Shown here: piece by piece, positions 39,802-50,776 of the stretch | Position numbering within the stretch: the stretch's first letter is position 1 | Layout: each line of letters opens with the position of its first letter | Assembly (NCBI GenBank): GCA_951802195.1 | Contig: OX637625.1 | Location: forward strand, 496,001 to 560,000 | Direction: 5' to 3' | Length of the DNA: 64,000 nt | Source: Tausonia pullulans | Taxonomy: Eukaryota > Basidiomycota > Tremellomycetes > Cystofilobasidiales > Mrakiaceae | Made by a program: the position numbers and the translations under genes | Notes under the pieces: model-generated | Seen by the model: only the letters and a program-made list of their open reading frames with translations | Told to the model about the DNA's origin: nothing | Database searches by the model: none

Positions 39802-40334
39802 GGTAGACGAGGAGAGTGGAGCGGTGGGTACGGTGGGTGGGGGTGGGGGCGTTGGGTGGAGTGTGGGCGAGCGAGAGAGAGCAGATGATGGTTGGCAGAG
39901 GGAAGCGAGGGCCGCCGGCGCCCTCCCTTTTGAGACGAGCCGCCCGACCATCCCCCGCCAGGTGGCCGAGCCAGGTCCACGTCACATCACAAGTGATACG
40001 GGCTTATCTGGTATGGATGGAATGCCCTGGTGTATGGGAGGACGAAGATGAGACTCGGGGCAGGAGAAAGTTTCCTGGTCGATAGGAATGGAAGGAAATG
40101 TGCAATCAAAACCACGTCAGAGCGCGACTGCCGGTGACGTGTTTTATTCGCGCGATGGCCAGGGCCGCCCACCCCCTCTGCCCCGTCTCCTCGGAGAGAG
40201 ACCTCAAGAACGCTTGTTCCCTCGTCCCTCTCCTTCCAACCAACCATCACTTCTCTCGCTCTCGCTCTCGCTCCCGCACACCGCACCCACTTCCACTCCC
40301 ACCCCCACCCCCACCACTCAACTCAACACACATC
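39802..40334. promoter_or_regulatory. Divergent H2B-H2A promoter
   Basis: About 530 bp between divergent H2B and H2A start codons, the conserved fungal arrangement that lets one control region drive S-phase expression of both. The H2A side is pyrimidine-rich (40,200-40,330). Specific activator sites could not be called by eye. Confidence 0.55.
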
Positions 40335-41061
40335 ATGTCTGGCAAGGCTGGCGGAAAGTCGGGCAAGTCGTCGTCCGAGGACAAGAAGTCGTCGTCCCGT
40401 TCCTCCAAGGCCGGGCTCCAGTTCCCCGTTGGTCGTATCCACCGTCTCGTGAGTGCTCCCAGCTGTGGTCTGCTGTCGGTCGTGTCTGGTTTGCTGACGG
40501 CGCGCTGCCCTCCTTCTCTCCCTCAGCTGAAGCGCGGCGTGAGTGTCTCCTACCGTCTCTCCTCTCGCGCCTCCCCTTGCCGTCCTCGGCTCGCTTCGGC
40601 TCCCCTTCTCTCCCCTCCCCCCTTGGTTTCTCTCTCCCTCGCCATTGTGACTGACCATCCCGATCCCTCTGAATAAAACAGAACTATGCTCAGCGTGTCG
40701 GAGCGGGTGCTCCTGTCTACCTGGCCGCCGTCCTCGAGTGTGAGCCCAGCCATTGCGCGCGGTCTGCCTGCTGCCTTCCCCCCCTCCACCACTGACGCCG
40801 GCCTCCCTTCTCTCTCCCTCCCTCCCAGACCTCTCCGCCGAGATTCTGGAGCTCGCTGGAAACGCCGCCCGAGACAACAAGAAGAGCAGGATCATCCCCC
40901 GTCACCTCCAGCTCGCCATCCGAAACGATGAGGAGCTCAACAAGCTCCTCGGACACGTCGTCATCTCCCAGGGTGGTGTTCTCCCCTCGATCCAGCCGGA
41001 GCTCCTCCCGGCCAAGTCGTCGGGCCCCCCGACCAAGGGCAAGGCCTCCCAGGAGGTCTAA
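40335..41061 (+). CDS. HTA1: Histone H2A (H2A.X-type SQ tail)
   Basis: Core nucleosome histone. It starts [20 protein letters not shown] at 40,335. Exon joins give [70 protein letters not shown] and [20 protein letters not shown], followed by [16 protein letters not shown]. The end is GKASQEV*, so the damage-signalling serine of the SQE motif (gamma-H2A) is present, with Val rather than the common Leu last. Tiny internal exons are present: LKRG is encoded by about 10-12 nt near 40,528. About 140 residues. The codons are strongly biased, as expected of a highly expressed gene. Confidence 0.97.
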
Positions 41062-43857
41062 GGCACGCTTGCTCGCTCTCCTGCTCGCTGTCTTCGCTCT
41101 CCCTTCGCATGGCTCCTCCCTCCTACATTTTCTGGCCGCCCCCCTTCCTACCTTCGTCTTTGCTACTCTTTCCTTTTCTATGATGGCATGTCACGTCACT
41201 CGATCTGTCTTCAGGCACGTGGCGCGTCCGTCGTGTCGAGTGGATGCGCCGGGGGGGGGGAAGGGTATGTGGTGGGGGTCGGGGGGGGGGGGGGGATCTG
41301 TCCGCGATCATCAGTCTCTTTCGTCGCGATAGGCTCCTTTGTTTCTAGAGAAGGCTGAGACGGGAGTCGGACTCGTCGACTCGAGCCCTGGCTCCGGCGT
41401 GTCGTCGGTCGTACGTGTCAGGAATGAGCGTGTGATGTGGGGCGATGGTCTCTTCGGTCTCTGTTCATGAGAGCGCCATCTATTATTCTAGCACATGTCT
41501 TGGCTTGATGACTTTGGGCCAATAGGGGAGCACTTTGAGGGGGGCCAGAATATTGCTGCGTCACCAGAATTTGAGTAGAGCTAGTTCACCAAATTGGTGC
41601 TCGCGTGGCGATCATCCTATCCCACGCGCAGCACGGCCAATCCATGAAGCGCAACAGCTACCAGGAGCATCAAAAGCCAGTTCCCTTTGGTCTTTGTCGG
41701 GCGCGTGACGAGATAAGTGCGCGCTCTGCTTGACGGTCCCGTGGACGTGTATCGTCGGCTTGAGCCCCGACTTGGCCTCTAGCTCTGGCCGCTTGAAGCA
41801 GATCGTGGCGCCGACTTGCGGGAGGTGGTCGGTGTTGCTCTTGACGTGGGTGAGCTGAAGGAGTTCTGGGCCCACCCAGTACCGAGCGGCATAGGCAACA
41901 TAGGCGGCAATCCGTCGTTTTGAGGGCGGCTCGTGGCGACGGAGGAGAGCCTGCTCTGGCAGGTTGTCAGTGATCTGGGTGGCCGCCGAGATATTGGCCT
42001 GAAGCATAAACTCCTGAACGAGGAAGTTGAACTCCTTGCGAGTCTCGGCAAAGCAATCGGTCGGTCAGCCCTATTCGTAAGCTGGATGCTTTCAGTCTCG
42101 GAGTACAGGAGCGTGGCCTGTCAATCAGTTGAGTCTTTTCAGCATCGCGACTCTCCGGAGGTCATAGTCATCTTCTCTGGATCTCCTTAGTGTTGCACAA
42201 CAGAGCATTGGGCCCTAAAGATACATCAGGATAACCCATATGAGCCTACGAGCAATATGTCTCATAAGGGCGCGTCACGAGTCAAGAAGTACTAAGAAAG
42301 ATATCAGAAGCCGCTTTTCATTCACCCGCATTCCCTGTTGATAGATGAAATGGACGCCGAAGTTCACAAGAAAATAGTGGAGGCCTGGAGTTGCTCAGTC
42401 AAGCCAGTTCAAAGAGGAAGAAAGGGCTTCAGAGATGGACTTCTGTCCTTCCAAGTGAGGTGACCAGGAGGTTCAGCCTTCTACTCCCGCCTGTCTCGAC
42501 CAAACAATTCTAGCATGCTTTTATCGGCTTATGCCCCTCTCTCTACCATCCGGTGATACATGGAGACGTCGTATATACCCTCCCTCGTGGCAATGGATGT
42601 TGGGGAAGGCTCCGCCTCGATCTCCTGTCCCTACATAGAACCTAGCTCGTCTCGCCCTCTGGCGCGTTTGCACTCTCGCGGGCGTAATGTTGTACAAACC
42701 CTCGAGCCCCAGAAAAGCCTATACTCGTTTATACCCCACCCTCTTTTACAAAGTGGCTCGCTTCGCTCGTTCCTCCTCCTTGTGCCTGACAGTTACATGT
42801 CCGGCTGCCAGGCCAGCCGCGGACCTCAACGGCACTCACCCTTCTCGCCAATGGAGAGCGCTTCGGGCGCAGCCTCTCCACGGCTCCCGCAAGGTAGTAT
42901 GCCTTCGATGCCTGAAATGCGGAAAGCTTGTATACGAACAGGCGATCAAGTCACCATGGTGGTCTCGATGGTGGCTTTCGCTGACGGTTCACCCTCGGTC
43001 TGTCTGTCCGTAATGCAACTTCCTACCCCTGATCATGGTCGTTATAAGTTCCCAGCCCCTCTACAGTCTTGAAGCCTGGACATGTTCATGCCAATCAAGT
43101 CAACAAAGTAAGGCTGGCTGGCTATGGTGTGGCTAGAACGCTGTTCGTTTACTCTCAATCCATCGCGCCGAGCTGACAAGTTGCGTTGGACAACCGCTGC
43201 AGGCGATTTGCACCAAGTCTGTCCCTCTGATTTACATCCGGATGTTTTCTACCAGGGTACAAGACATGATGTTCACCATGTTGCGGCGTCCAGAGCTAAA
43301 CAATCTAAGACTGTCTCCAAGGCGTGTACTATTTTCCCCGAATCTGACTTGCAACTTAGGGCGATATGCGTGAAAGCTAACTTCGGTCTCCTCGTCACAC
43401 ACTACCAACCCCCACTTTGCAGCCTTCTACTTCAGACTTCGGGACATCCACGGATATCCGAAGTACAACTAAAGAATGCGCGTCCTCTGACACTACTGAT
43501 CTTGGTGATCAGAGATGGAGACTGATTTGCTGTTCTGCATGCATCCCGACCCTCGTCCGGGTCGACCTCATCTCCGTTTGAGCCCTGGGTGATGATGGCC
43601 CTCGGTTTATCCGCTCCTTTTACGTGCTTTTTCACTTGCCAACTGTGTCTTTCCTCACATTCATCCAGTAATCTACATATATTTACAATGGTCTTCCTTC
43701 TTCCAATAAAGAGTGAGCGTGTCTCGACGTCCGTCTCTTACTTGGAAGCAAGCTTTAGGATGTCGGCCAGAAAGTGGCCAATGTCGCAAAGTCGGCGAGC
43801 GGCAGACTACAAGGAAATGTCAACACTACATGACAGCATTTTCCTCGACACAGCAGC
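41062..43857. other. Gene-poor 2.8-kb stretch with G runs and a Dis3-like remnant
   Basis: Only a Dis3-like fragment (41,612-42,100, minus) is recognisable. The H2A 3' flank carries long G runs (about 41,252-41,262 and 41,281-41,296). Frames such as plus 42,560-43,072 and plus 43,124-43,525 have no family motifs. Lower GC than the flanks suggests non-coding or decayed DNA. Confidence 0.45.
41612..42100 (-). pseudogene. Fragment resembling Dis3/Rrp44 exoribonuclease (RNB domain end)
   Basis: The minus-strand frame reads ETRKEFNFLVQEFMLQANI, then SAATQITDNLPEQALLRRHE and PPSKRR. In Dis3/Rrp44 the RNB domain has the same succession (E-x-N-x-LVEEFMLLANIxVAxKI ... ALLRRHPxPPK), so this stretch of about 45 residues is a convincing local match. 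Upstream and downstream the match stops: there are no catalytic Asp residues, no cold-shock or S1 domains, and the rest (ending IGRAARGIG*) is not Dis3-like. A full Dis3 is about 1,000 residues, so this is a partial duplicate or relic, not a working exosome nuclease. It may be the first exon or part of an unknown gene, but nothing around it supports that. Confidence 0.5.
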
Positions 43858-46691
43858 TCACATTTCATGTGCCGAGTCTCCCGCCCGCAATGCTCCATCC
43901 ACCCCGCTCAGCTGTCCCGCATCGAAATTGGCAAAAATGTCGAAGCTGGTATCAAAGTCGAGCGAGGAGCCACCCGCGGCGTCTTCGGTCCGTCGGTTGG
44001 GCGTGAAAGGAGGCGGGGTCAAGAGGTGGATGATCTGGAGGCACCGATCGGCGAGTGCGTTGCCTTGTCGAAGCTCGAGGGTCGACCTGGCGGTGACGAC
44101 GTCTGCGTGCCATGAGTCTGCTGAGGTCGATTGAGGGTCGGTGTGGAGAGCGATGAGAGGGACGAAACTTGCGTGGAAGAGGAAATGTCTGCGGTGGCCG
44201 CGCGCGGATCAACACTCGTGACATGGGAGAGATGATGGCGAAAGGTCTATGCTCACAGTCCATACCACCACTCCAACGGGGAGGCGACGTGGGTGCTGAA
44301 GAACTCATGGATCGACCGAATCGTGTCCCTCGCACTCTGCATACAGAGTCTCACGCATTGCCGCTCAGCTACTTCGAGTGGCGATAGAAAGCCCTCGACC
44401 TTCTCGTCTGACAGGGACGGATTCAATGGCTGCCTTTTGAGCGCTCTCTCCAGGAACGGCCGCCGTAGGAAGATGATCCGCAGATTGCAGAAGCGCCAGA
44501 AAAGCTTCTGGACAGCAAAGTCGAGCCACGGATGTGTGTCCGGTGGAGCAGTGTTGTCGACGAAGTAAGAAGGAAGACCGTTCTTCCAGGCGTCCAAGTC
44601 GGCAATCAGACCGAGAACTTCCTCGGCATTCGGAGGAGGGGAAGCAATGACCCGAGTGTAGCCTCGGTTGCCGACGACGTGGAGCCCGGCTTGGTGGACT
44701 AGCGAGCTGTAGACCGTCGGGTCGGCAACGGCGAGCGGGATAGACTTTGTGACGGGTGTGAGACCGCGGTCGGTCATATTGAGGACCATCTTGACGTCGG
44801 CCTCGTGCGAAGGCAACAACTGAAATGGGTGAGGGAGGACAACAAGTCAGCTTGGTCTAAGCCATTCACTATCTATACAGACTTACAATCGGCCTCCCAA
44901 AAGTGATACAGGCCCCTGAGTCAAAGATGAAAAGCACCCACCACACGCGACGTCTATTGAACGGTGATGGCAAACGGTAATGGGACTATCAGCAAGAGAA
45001 TTCACCCGTCTCCGCTAGGTCTAGAGACTCGCCGTGATTCCCGCTCAAAGGGCGATATTCCCCACAGAGGCAACTCCCGGTGAAGCCCTAGACCGATAGC
45101 CATTCGCACGGCAATCCCTGTCATGCGGGTCTCTGTAAATCGTCTGATCCAGCGGTCCATCGTTTTCCCCCATTACCCACCTAGGTATACCGACCCAGCG
45201 TTGGGCTTGTTCCGTTTCTGAGCCAAATTGCTTAGCAGTGTGAACGCTTGCACTAGGGTGAGACTGCCCGACTCGAGTTGCTGGACGCTGAGACGCGACG
45301 TAGCCGCGTCCATGAAAAAGTCCGCGATCTGGGTCGCTGCTGGGCGGGAACAGAAAGCCCCGATGGCGAGGATTGTATTGACGAGGATGTCCCAGCTGGG
45401 GAGAGTGCTCAGAGGTTTAGCAGAACCGTTGGAGAGAACCAATCAAAGCGACAGGGACGGCGACACACCTCGTCGACGGCGGAGGCGGCACCACTTCGTT
45501 CCACTGCGCTCGAAAAGTGGGCTCATGCACAAGCGGGTACTGAGTGTGGTACATTTTGAAATACGCCTCTACGAACTCGTTCATATCGTCGAAAGTTGGT
45601 TCGTAGATTGGAGAGGTCGTGTGATCGCTTGGATCGTTCGAGTCGGTGATCAGACTGGGCAAGGCGAGCCCGCCGGCACAGATCTGGAGTATGCGGAGGA
45701 GGGTGGCGCCGGAGGCAAAGCCTGGGAGCCAAAATCGCCGCAGGTATCAGCGTCACAGCGAGAAAACAAGAGAGATAGTTGGAATTCACCGAGATACCCC
45801 TCGCCATCCGGTTCAATCGACAATGATGCCGTTCCATCTCCAGCCTTTCTTGCCGACTTGGCCCGTTCATTCCACTCGTATCCCGCGGCTGTCTTTGGCT
45901 GTTTTTCCGGCAGAAGGCTCGCCGGCGTTGGGTCGGGCTGAAGACGGATGATTGCCGTCTGTCTCCGTGGCACAGAATCCGTCGGGAGCGTGTGCGCAAG
46001 TGCTGATGACGACATAGGTGTGGGTATTGAATTCGGCCAACCGTCTGATAAGGACCCGGCTTCCGGCAGGGAAGGATGCCGGAGTTGGGAGACGGGAGTT
46101 TGAGGTAGAGAATGAGAGTTGTATGGCGTGGATCCGCGACGCGACGACCGAGAGGGAGAGGAGCTACGAGCTACGAATGGAATGTGCTCTTTCTGCATTG
46201 ACGATGATGGTGTCGAGAGGCTGGTTTCCCGTAGCTCTTGGACGATGTCGACGTGCGGGGCGTGGGTTTCCAGAAGTGAGCGGAGCTTGGCGAGCTGGTC
46301 TTCAACCTCAGTCAGACGGCTAAGAAACAAGATAACTGTCATAGTAAGCTTGCGAGACGAAGGCCAAAGGGAGAAAGGGACCTACCTCCTAGTGAGGGGA
46401 GTCCGAGAAGACTGGGCATAGGAACAAGTTCGGTTGTGCTGGATGCAGACATCACACGGTTGCTGACGATTGCACTGTTGAGCAAGCAGAGTATCAGCAT
46501 ATCTCTCGTGAATCCTAAGTGTGTGTGTGCACACCTTTCGCTTCAGTCGTCGACACTCGATGCACTGCGTTTGGTCATTGAGCGAAGTCGTCAGACTGGT
46601 GGTGAGAACGGACAGACGCGTGCAAGCGACTCGCCGCACGTGGCCCGTTGGTTTCGGTCTCGGCGGCTATGCCGCCTCGGCTTCCAGGCAT
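43858..46691 (-). CDS. Zn2Cys6 fungal transcription factor
   Basis: The start at 46,691 (MPGSRGGIAAETETNG) splices to CIECRRLKRK and then CNRQQPCDVCIQHNRTCSYA, giving the six cysteines of a Zn2Cys6 DNA-binding cluster. A short coiled linker follows (RLTEVEDQLAKLRSLLETHA). A Ser/Pro-rich region leads into the fungal-specific regulatory (MHR) domain: NEFVEAYFKMYHTQYPLVHE then PTFRAQWNEVVP, ILVNTILAIGAFCSRPA, AVRMAIGLGLHRELPLWG, SPFERESRRRVWWVLFIFDS, and later FVPLIALHTDPQSTSADSW. The stop is at 43,858. About 690 residues. The motif ERExRRRVWW is only regained if the intron 45,032-44,954 uses a GC donor. Target genes are unknown; it stands alone between gene-poor stretches, not beside a biosynthetic cluster. 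Confidence 0.9.
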
Positions 46692-49470
46692 GGATAAGGA
46701 GGGCTGGAGGTGCTGCCGATGCGGAAGATCTGCGTCAGTGCCAACGGTGACCACAAGAGGGGACTGAAAGTGCGCGGTGAAATGACGACTGGGGATAGGC
46801 TATATAGGCCAAAGCATGGGTGCGGCGGCACAAGAAGAAGCACTTAAGCACGATCAGCTTACCCGGTTGCCCCGCGTCAATGTCTAGCACAAGAGTGTGT
46901 ATGAGGGAGGCCGAAAGAGAAACGCGTCCAAGAGAGAGTAACGTTGCTGGCGGAGAGGAAGGAGGAAGCCTCGGACGAGACGCTTTTTGAACGGTCCTAT
47001 ATCCGAGAGCTCGTTTGGGGAAGGAGTTCGGGTTGGATGAATTCGGGTAAGACGATAGGCGGGAGACAGGCGAGGATATGCGATAGTCGTTGATGAGGGG
47101 AGACAAGCAAGGAGGACGGTCTCGCGCGAAGCCGCTGACTCCTGCAGTTGTTGTCTCCAAGCTGTTTTTTGCCCGTCTTTGTTGCTTCTTCCTCAGCTCT
47201 CTTTATTCAAAGGCTTGTCTTCCTCCTTCTAACCTGCTGTTCTTGTTAGGAGCGCCTTGATGCGATCCGCACATTCCTTGCCTCGATGCTGATTCCATTT
47301 GGACGTTTGGATGTTGGCCTGCCGGCGCGAAGAGGAAAGAGAAGACATCAGAGCGTATCAGTACGCAAGCGACCGAGCTCCTCTTCCCTGTCCTTGTTCT
47401 CGCCGGTGCCGATTCATCGGTCCGGTCAATACAATCCGGGTTGTTTGCCAACCAAGTTAGATCTAGAGCCCTTGTGAGCTCGGCTCGGCTCGGCTCCGTG
47501 AGGGTCCTTAGCACCAACGCGGTCCAGCGGAGGTCAATGTCCGCCTCCTTGAGCGCTCGAGTCTGACGCGATTCCTAGCCTATTTTCTTTTGAGACAGAG
47601 AAGGCCGTTTGCAAGATGAGAATGACGAACGACAGCAAAGTGATTAGGGATAATGACCGAACCCATCGATGCGCTGGCTGGAAGGATCCTGGAGAATGAT
47701 GCATCGAGGTGCGCATCCGCCGAGAAAACGATGCGCAATGCTGCCGGCTAACAACGATCTGATCGGTGAACGTGCCCTGCAGGCTTCCCTAGGCGAGCGA
47801 GCGTCTTCTCATCGGTGATCAGCCAGCCTTCAATGGATGATTTTCCTTGCTTAGGACTGCCTTTCCAATATGTCACTGGTTTCCCCAGCTCCGACAAGTC
47901 AACCATTGCCTATCCTTTCGTCGACCTCTTCAACTGCCAAGATTTCACAGAGGTGGCTCGCTGAGTGGGGATGAATAGGCATCTGAGCCAGTCTCGACTG
48001 AGAGAGATGGAGGTGCTCCCCATTTCTTGCCTTCATTAATATCGCCTAGTGTTTGTCGCTAACATAACCCTCGGCTACTGATCCTCCCTCACCTCGCTTC
48101 TGGTCGCCTACTCTTATCCCACAGAACCCGAGTACCTTTTCGGCAACCGTGGCGACCACTTCACAGTTTCTCAGTCCTTTGCCTCCTACGTCGCCCTCCT
48201 GTACAACTCGTCCATAACGCGGCGCTCCCTTTCCCGACGTTGTCCCACGCAAAGAAGGATACCATTCTAAACGGGGACAAGGTGGAAGCGGATCATGTGA
48301 TTTTTCTTGCTGCAAACAGGCATCCAGGGTTCTAGGGATGATTTTAATAGATGGCTATGGCAGCAAAATTGACCAGCGACTCTACTTCTATTTGAACGTT
48401 AAGACCTAGGTGGCGGTAGGGTGGTTGTCGGTATACTGTCAGAGGCTGCATCGGCCAGACCTAAGCCGCCTGGCACATCCCCATCCGCCTACAAATCTTC
48501 CCTTCTCTCGTCCTAGGCGTCGGAATGTCCTTCCTTCCCTACTTCCCCCAGGTGACTCGTCGAGATGGGCAGTGACGAGGAGACACAGTAGGTCCTGGCG
48601 ATGCTCCGCGGCAGCCCGACGGACTCGATGGTGGCTCAAAGAGAGTACCTTGAGATCAAGGTCGAATCGATGGTCATCAAGAAAATCCGGGAGGCCAAGA
48701 CGATGGAAATCAGATCTCGGTGGGGCGGTTCCTGCAGTTGACCCTTGAGCTGGTCTCGTTGAGAAGCAACCTTCACCTGCTGCGGATCGAGGGCTTTGTC
48801 ATATTCTTTCAGTAGTTCATTGGTTGTAGCGTGAGTGTGTCAAACCTAGAATAGATCACCCGTCGCTAAGAGTTTCCAATATTGACGACCAGGAAATCAT
48901 CCGATATGCCCCAACTAGTAGTTTTCAATCTTGCGCCACGAGTATCCCCTTTGACATGACGCTCTCGATTTGTTCTCAGTCTTTGGACAGCTCGGTCGCG
49001 ACCCCAACACCAATTTGCTCGCCAGTGGAGTCATCAACAACGTGAGCATCAAAATATACTTCCACTCCCTCTGACCAGTCCACTCTTGTTCCAAGGTCAT
49101 CACCAACCCAGTCGTCCTCTTCCTCGACATAGTCGGCGGCCGCCACTCTCTCCTCATGACTGGTGTTGCTGGATTCTTCAATCCCCTTGTCAGAGGTGCT
49201 GGGCCAGCGCATCGGTCGGCGTGAACGCACCAGGATGAAGGGAGGCTTGTTATCGATGAACTAGTCAATTTTCATATGTACCATGTACGAAATAATTGAA
49301 AAGGTAGATGATTTGCTCTATCTGATACCAGCATACCAGGAACAGACGACCCTTTTGTGGCTTCCTTATATTTGACTGACTTGACTAAGTATCTTGAACA
49401 ACTCCATCCCTACCTCTACCTCCTGCTCCTCGGGATCGTCTACACATGAGCACACAAGTCCATCTATTGT
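46692..49470. other. Gene-poor 2.8-kb stretch with sugar-transporter remnant
   Basis: This runs from the promoter side of the Zn2Cys6 gene to the 3' flank of the glutaredoxin gene. From 46,700 to about 48,400 there is no convincing gene on either strand. From about 48,500 to 49,250 a decayed sugar transporter lies on the plus strand (separate entry). Confidence 0.5.
48500..49250 (+). pseudogene. Decayed MFS sugar (hexose/quinate-type) transporter
   Basis: Pieces in order match the middle of fungal sugar transporters: GMSFLPYFPQ (family: GMLFLPxSPRWL), VLAMLRGSPTDSMVAQREY and LEIKVES (family: LAxLRGxPxDxxxVQxEYLEIKxE), then FFQ-stop-FIGC (family: FFQQxTGxNA), EIIRYAPT (IIYYAPT), FGQLGRDPNTNLLASGVINN (FxxLGLxGNTxxLLATGVVG), then TNPVVLFLDIVGGRHSLLMT and GVAGFFN (family: IPAVLFVDRxGRRPLLLxGA). 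They fall in more than one frame, with in-frame stops that introns cannot all remove, and neither the N-terminal half nor the last helices are found. This is therefore a host pseudogene of moderate age rather than a working transporter. Confidence 0.6.
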
Positions 49471-50315
49471 TTAGGCCCGCTTCTCCTTCAGCGCCAACAG
49501 CGCCTGTAGCTTCCCACTCCGCTGAGCGGCCATCAGGTCGTCACATCCTCCGAGGTGCTCGCCCTGTATAAAGATATTGGGAACAGACTTTGTTCGAGAG
49601 AGGGGAACGATCAGGCGAAGGACTAGTGGGTGGAGGCCAGGGAAGAGAGGGAGGGAGAGAACAGGCGACGAACGCGTTGGCCAGTGAAGTCCTCGAGATA
49701 GTCCTGAATCTCATCGCCATTGTCCATCTCGTTCAGCCTGTGAGGAATTACAGAGAGTCCAGAATCAGCATCGGCGCAAGCATGTGAAGGGAGAGAGACA
49801 GAAGCAACGACGCCCGGCGGGGCACCCCGAAGGCGGGAGCGCGCGCGTCGAAGCGTCTCCTCCGTACTCAACACGGGCACGCACTCATAGATCTTGAGCT
49901 CCTCCCCTGCTGGCAGCTCCAGCTCCTGGAGGACCTTCTTCGCCTTCACGCAAAAGCTATGGGCACCGTCCTCTCAGTTAGCAGCTCTTAATAGTGGAGG
50001 AGAGGAGGGCGAGACCCACGGGCACCACGTCTTGCCGAAGAACAGAACATAGCTCTCCTTAAGCGACTTCCTGACAAGCTCTTCCGGTGAAGGAGAGGAT
50101 GTTGATGTGCCCTGGTGTCGCCGAGTAGGAGCGGGAATGGGAATGGGGGTGGAGGTGGATGTGAGGAGACGGGTCGAGAAGGCGTTGGCAGTGGACGTCG
50201 AGGAGCTAACCCAGAGGCTGAAGAACGAGCGGGACGCTGCTGGTGGAGCGGCAGAACCGAGCCGGGATGCCGTGAGAACTGTGGAAGGGACAGTTCGACG
50301 GAGGACGAAGGCCAT
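49471..50315 (-). CDS. Dithiol glutaredoxin (CPFC), probably mitochondrial
   Basis: Glutaredoxins reduce disulfides and protein-glutathione mixed disulfides using GSH. The N-terminus from 50,315 (MAFVLRRTVPSTVLTASRL then GSAAPPAASRSFF...) is long, basic and Ser-rich, suggesting a mitochondrial presequence. The domain reads KSLKESYVLFFGKTWCPFC, where the active site CPFC appears only across an intron with its donor at CC|GTGGGT, then KAKKVLQELELPAGEELKI, LNEMDNGDEIQDYLED, SVPNIFIQGEHLGGCDDLMA and AQRSGKLQALLALKEKRA*. The TVP-like cis-Pro (SVPN) and the GGCDD glutathione site are intact. About 175 residues, four exons. Targeting is inferred from composition; a start further upstream (50,405) is possible but less likely. 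Confidence 0.92.
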
Positions 50316-50776
50316 GATGGGCAGTGGCCAGAGTGGTGGTACAGGGAAGACAAACGCCGCTGAATGACAGAGCAGACAGACACACCGAGTGACAGGGCAA
50401 ACCATGCGCGGATGGCGTCAGACGTCCTCTTTTTCACACGTGAGGCTGACAGGTCAACGACATATGGAGGGTGCGGGGGTCGCGAGCATAAGATATAAGC
50501 GGGCGGCACGTCGTTGCAAGTCGTTTGGGTGAGGTGAAAAGGAGGAGGGGGAGGGGACGAGTTGGGCCTGCAAGGGCTGAGGTAGGAGGAAAAACAGAGA
50601 GTCCAAGCAGCAGGATGACAAGGCGACCGGTCAAGTCGAATGCAAATGGATGGAAGAAAGGCAACAAGAATTGTAAAGAGGGAGAGGTAATGTGTAGACC
50701 AGCCTGGTAGAGAGACATCGAAGTGACGAAGGGAAGGGATGAAAACAAGTCCACAGAGTTCCAAGCCGCCATTGCC
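50316..50776. other. Spacer between CAF40 and glutaredoxin genes
   Basis: About 460 bp on the same-strand arrangement: 3' flank of CAF40 and promoter of the glutaredoxin gene. No gene is recognised. Confidence 0.4.

Noticed and set aside
42560-43525. Two plus-strand frames of 130-170 codons
   Set aside because: No family motif, no consistent splice extension, low-quality composition in a gene-poor stretch.
48976-49230. 84-codon minus-strand acidic open frame (EEEDDWVGDDLG...)
   Set aside because: It lies opposite the ordered remnants of the sugar transporter, which explain the sequence on the plus strand.
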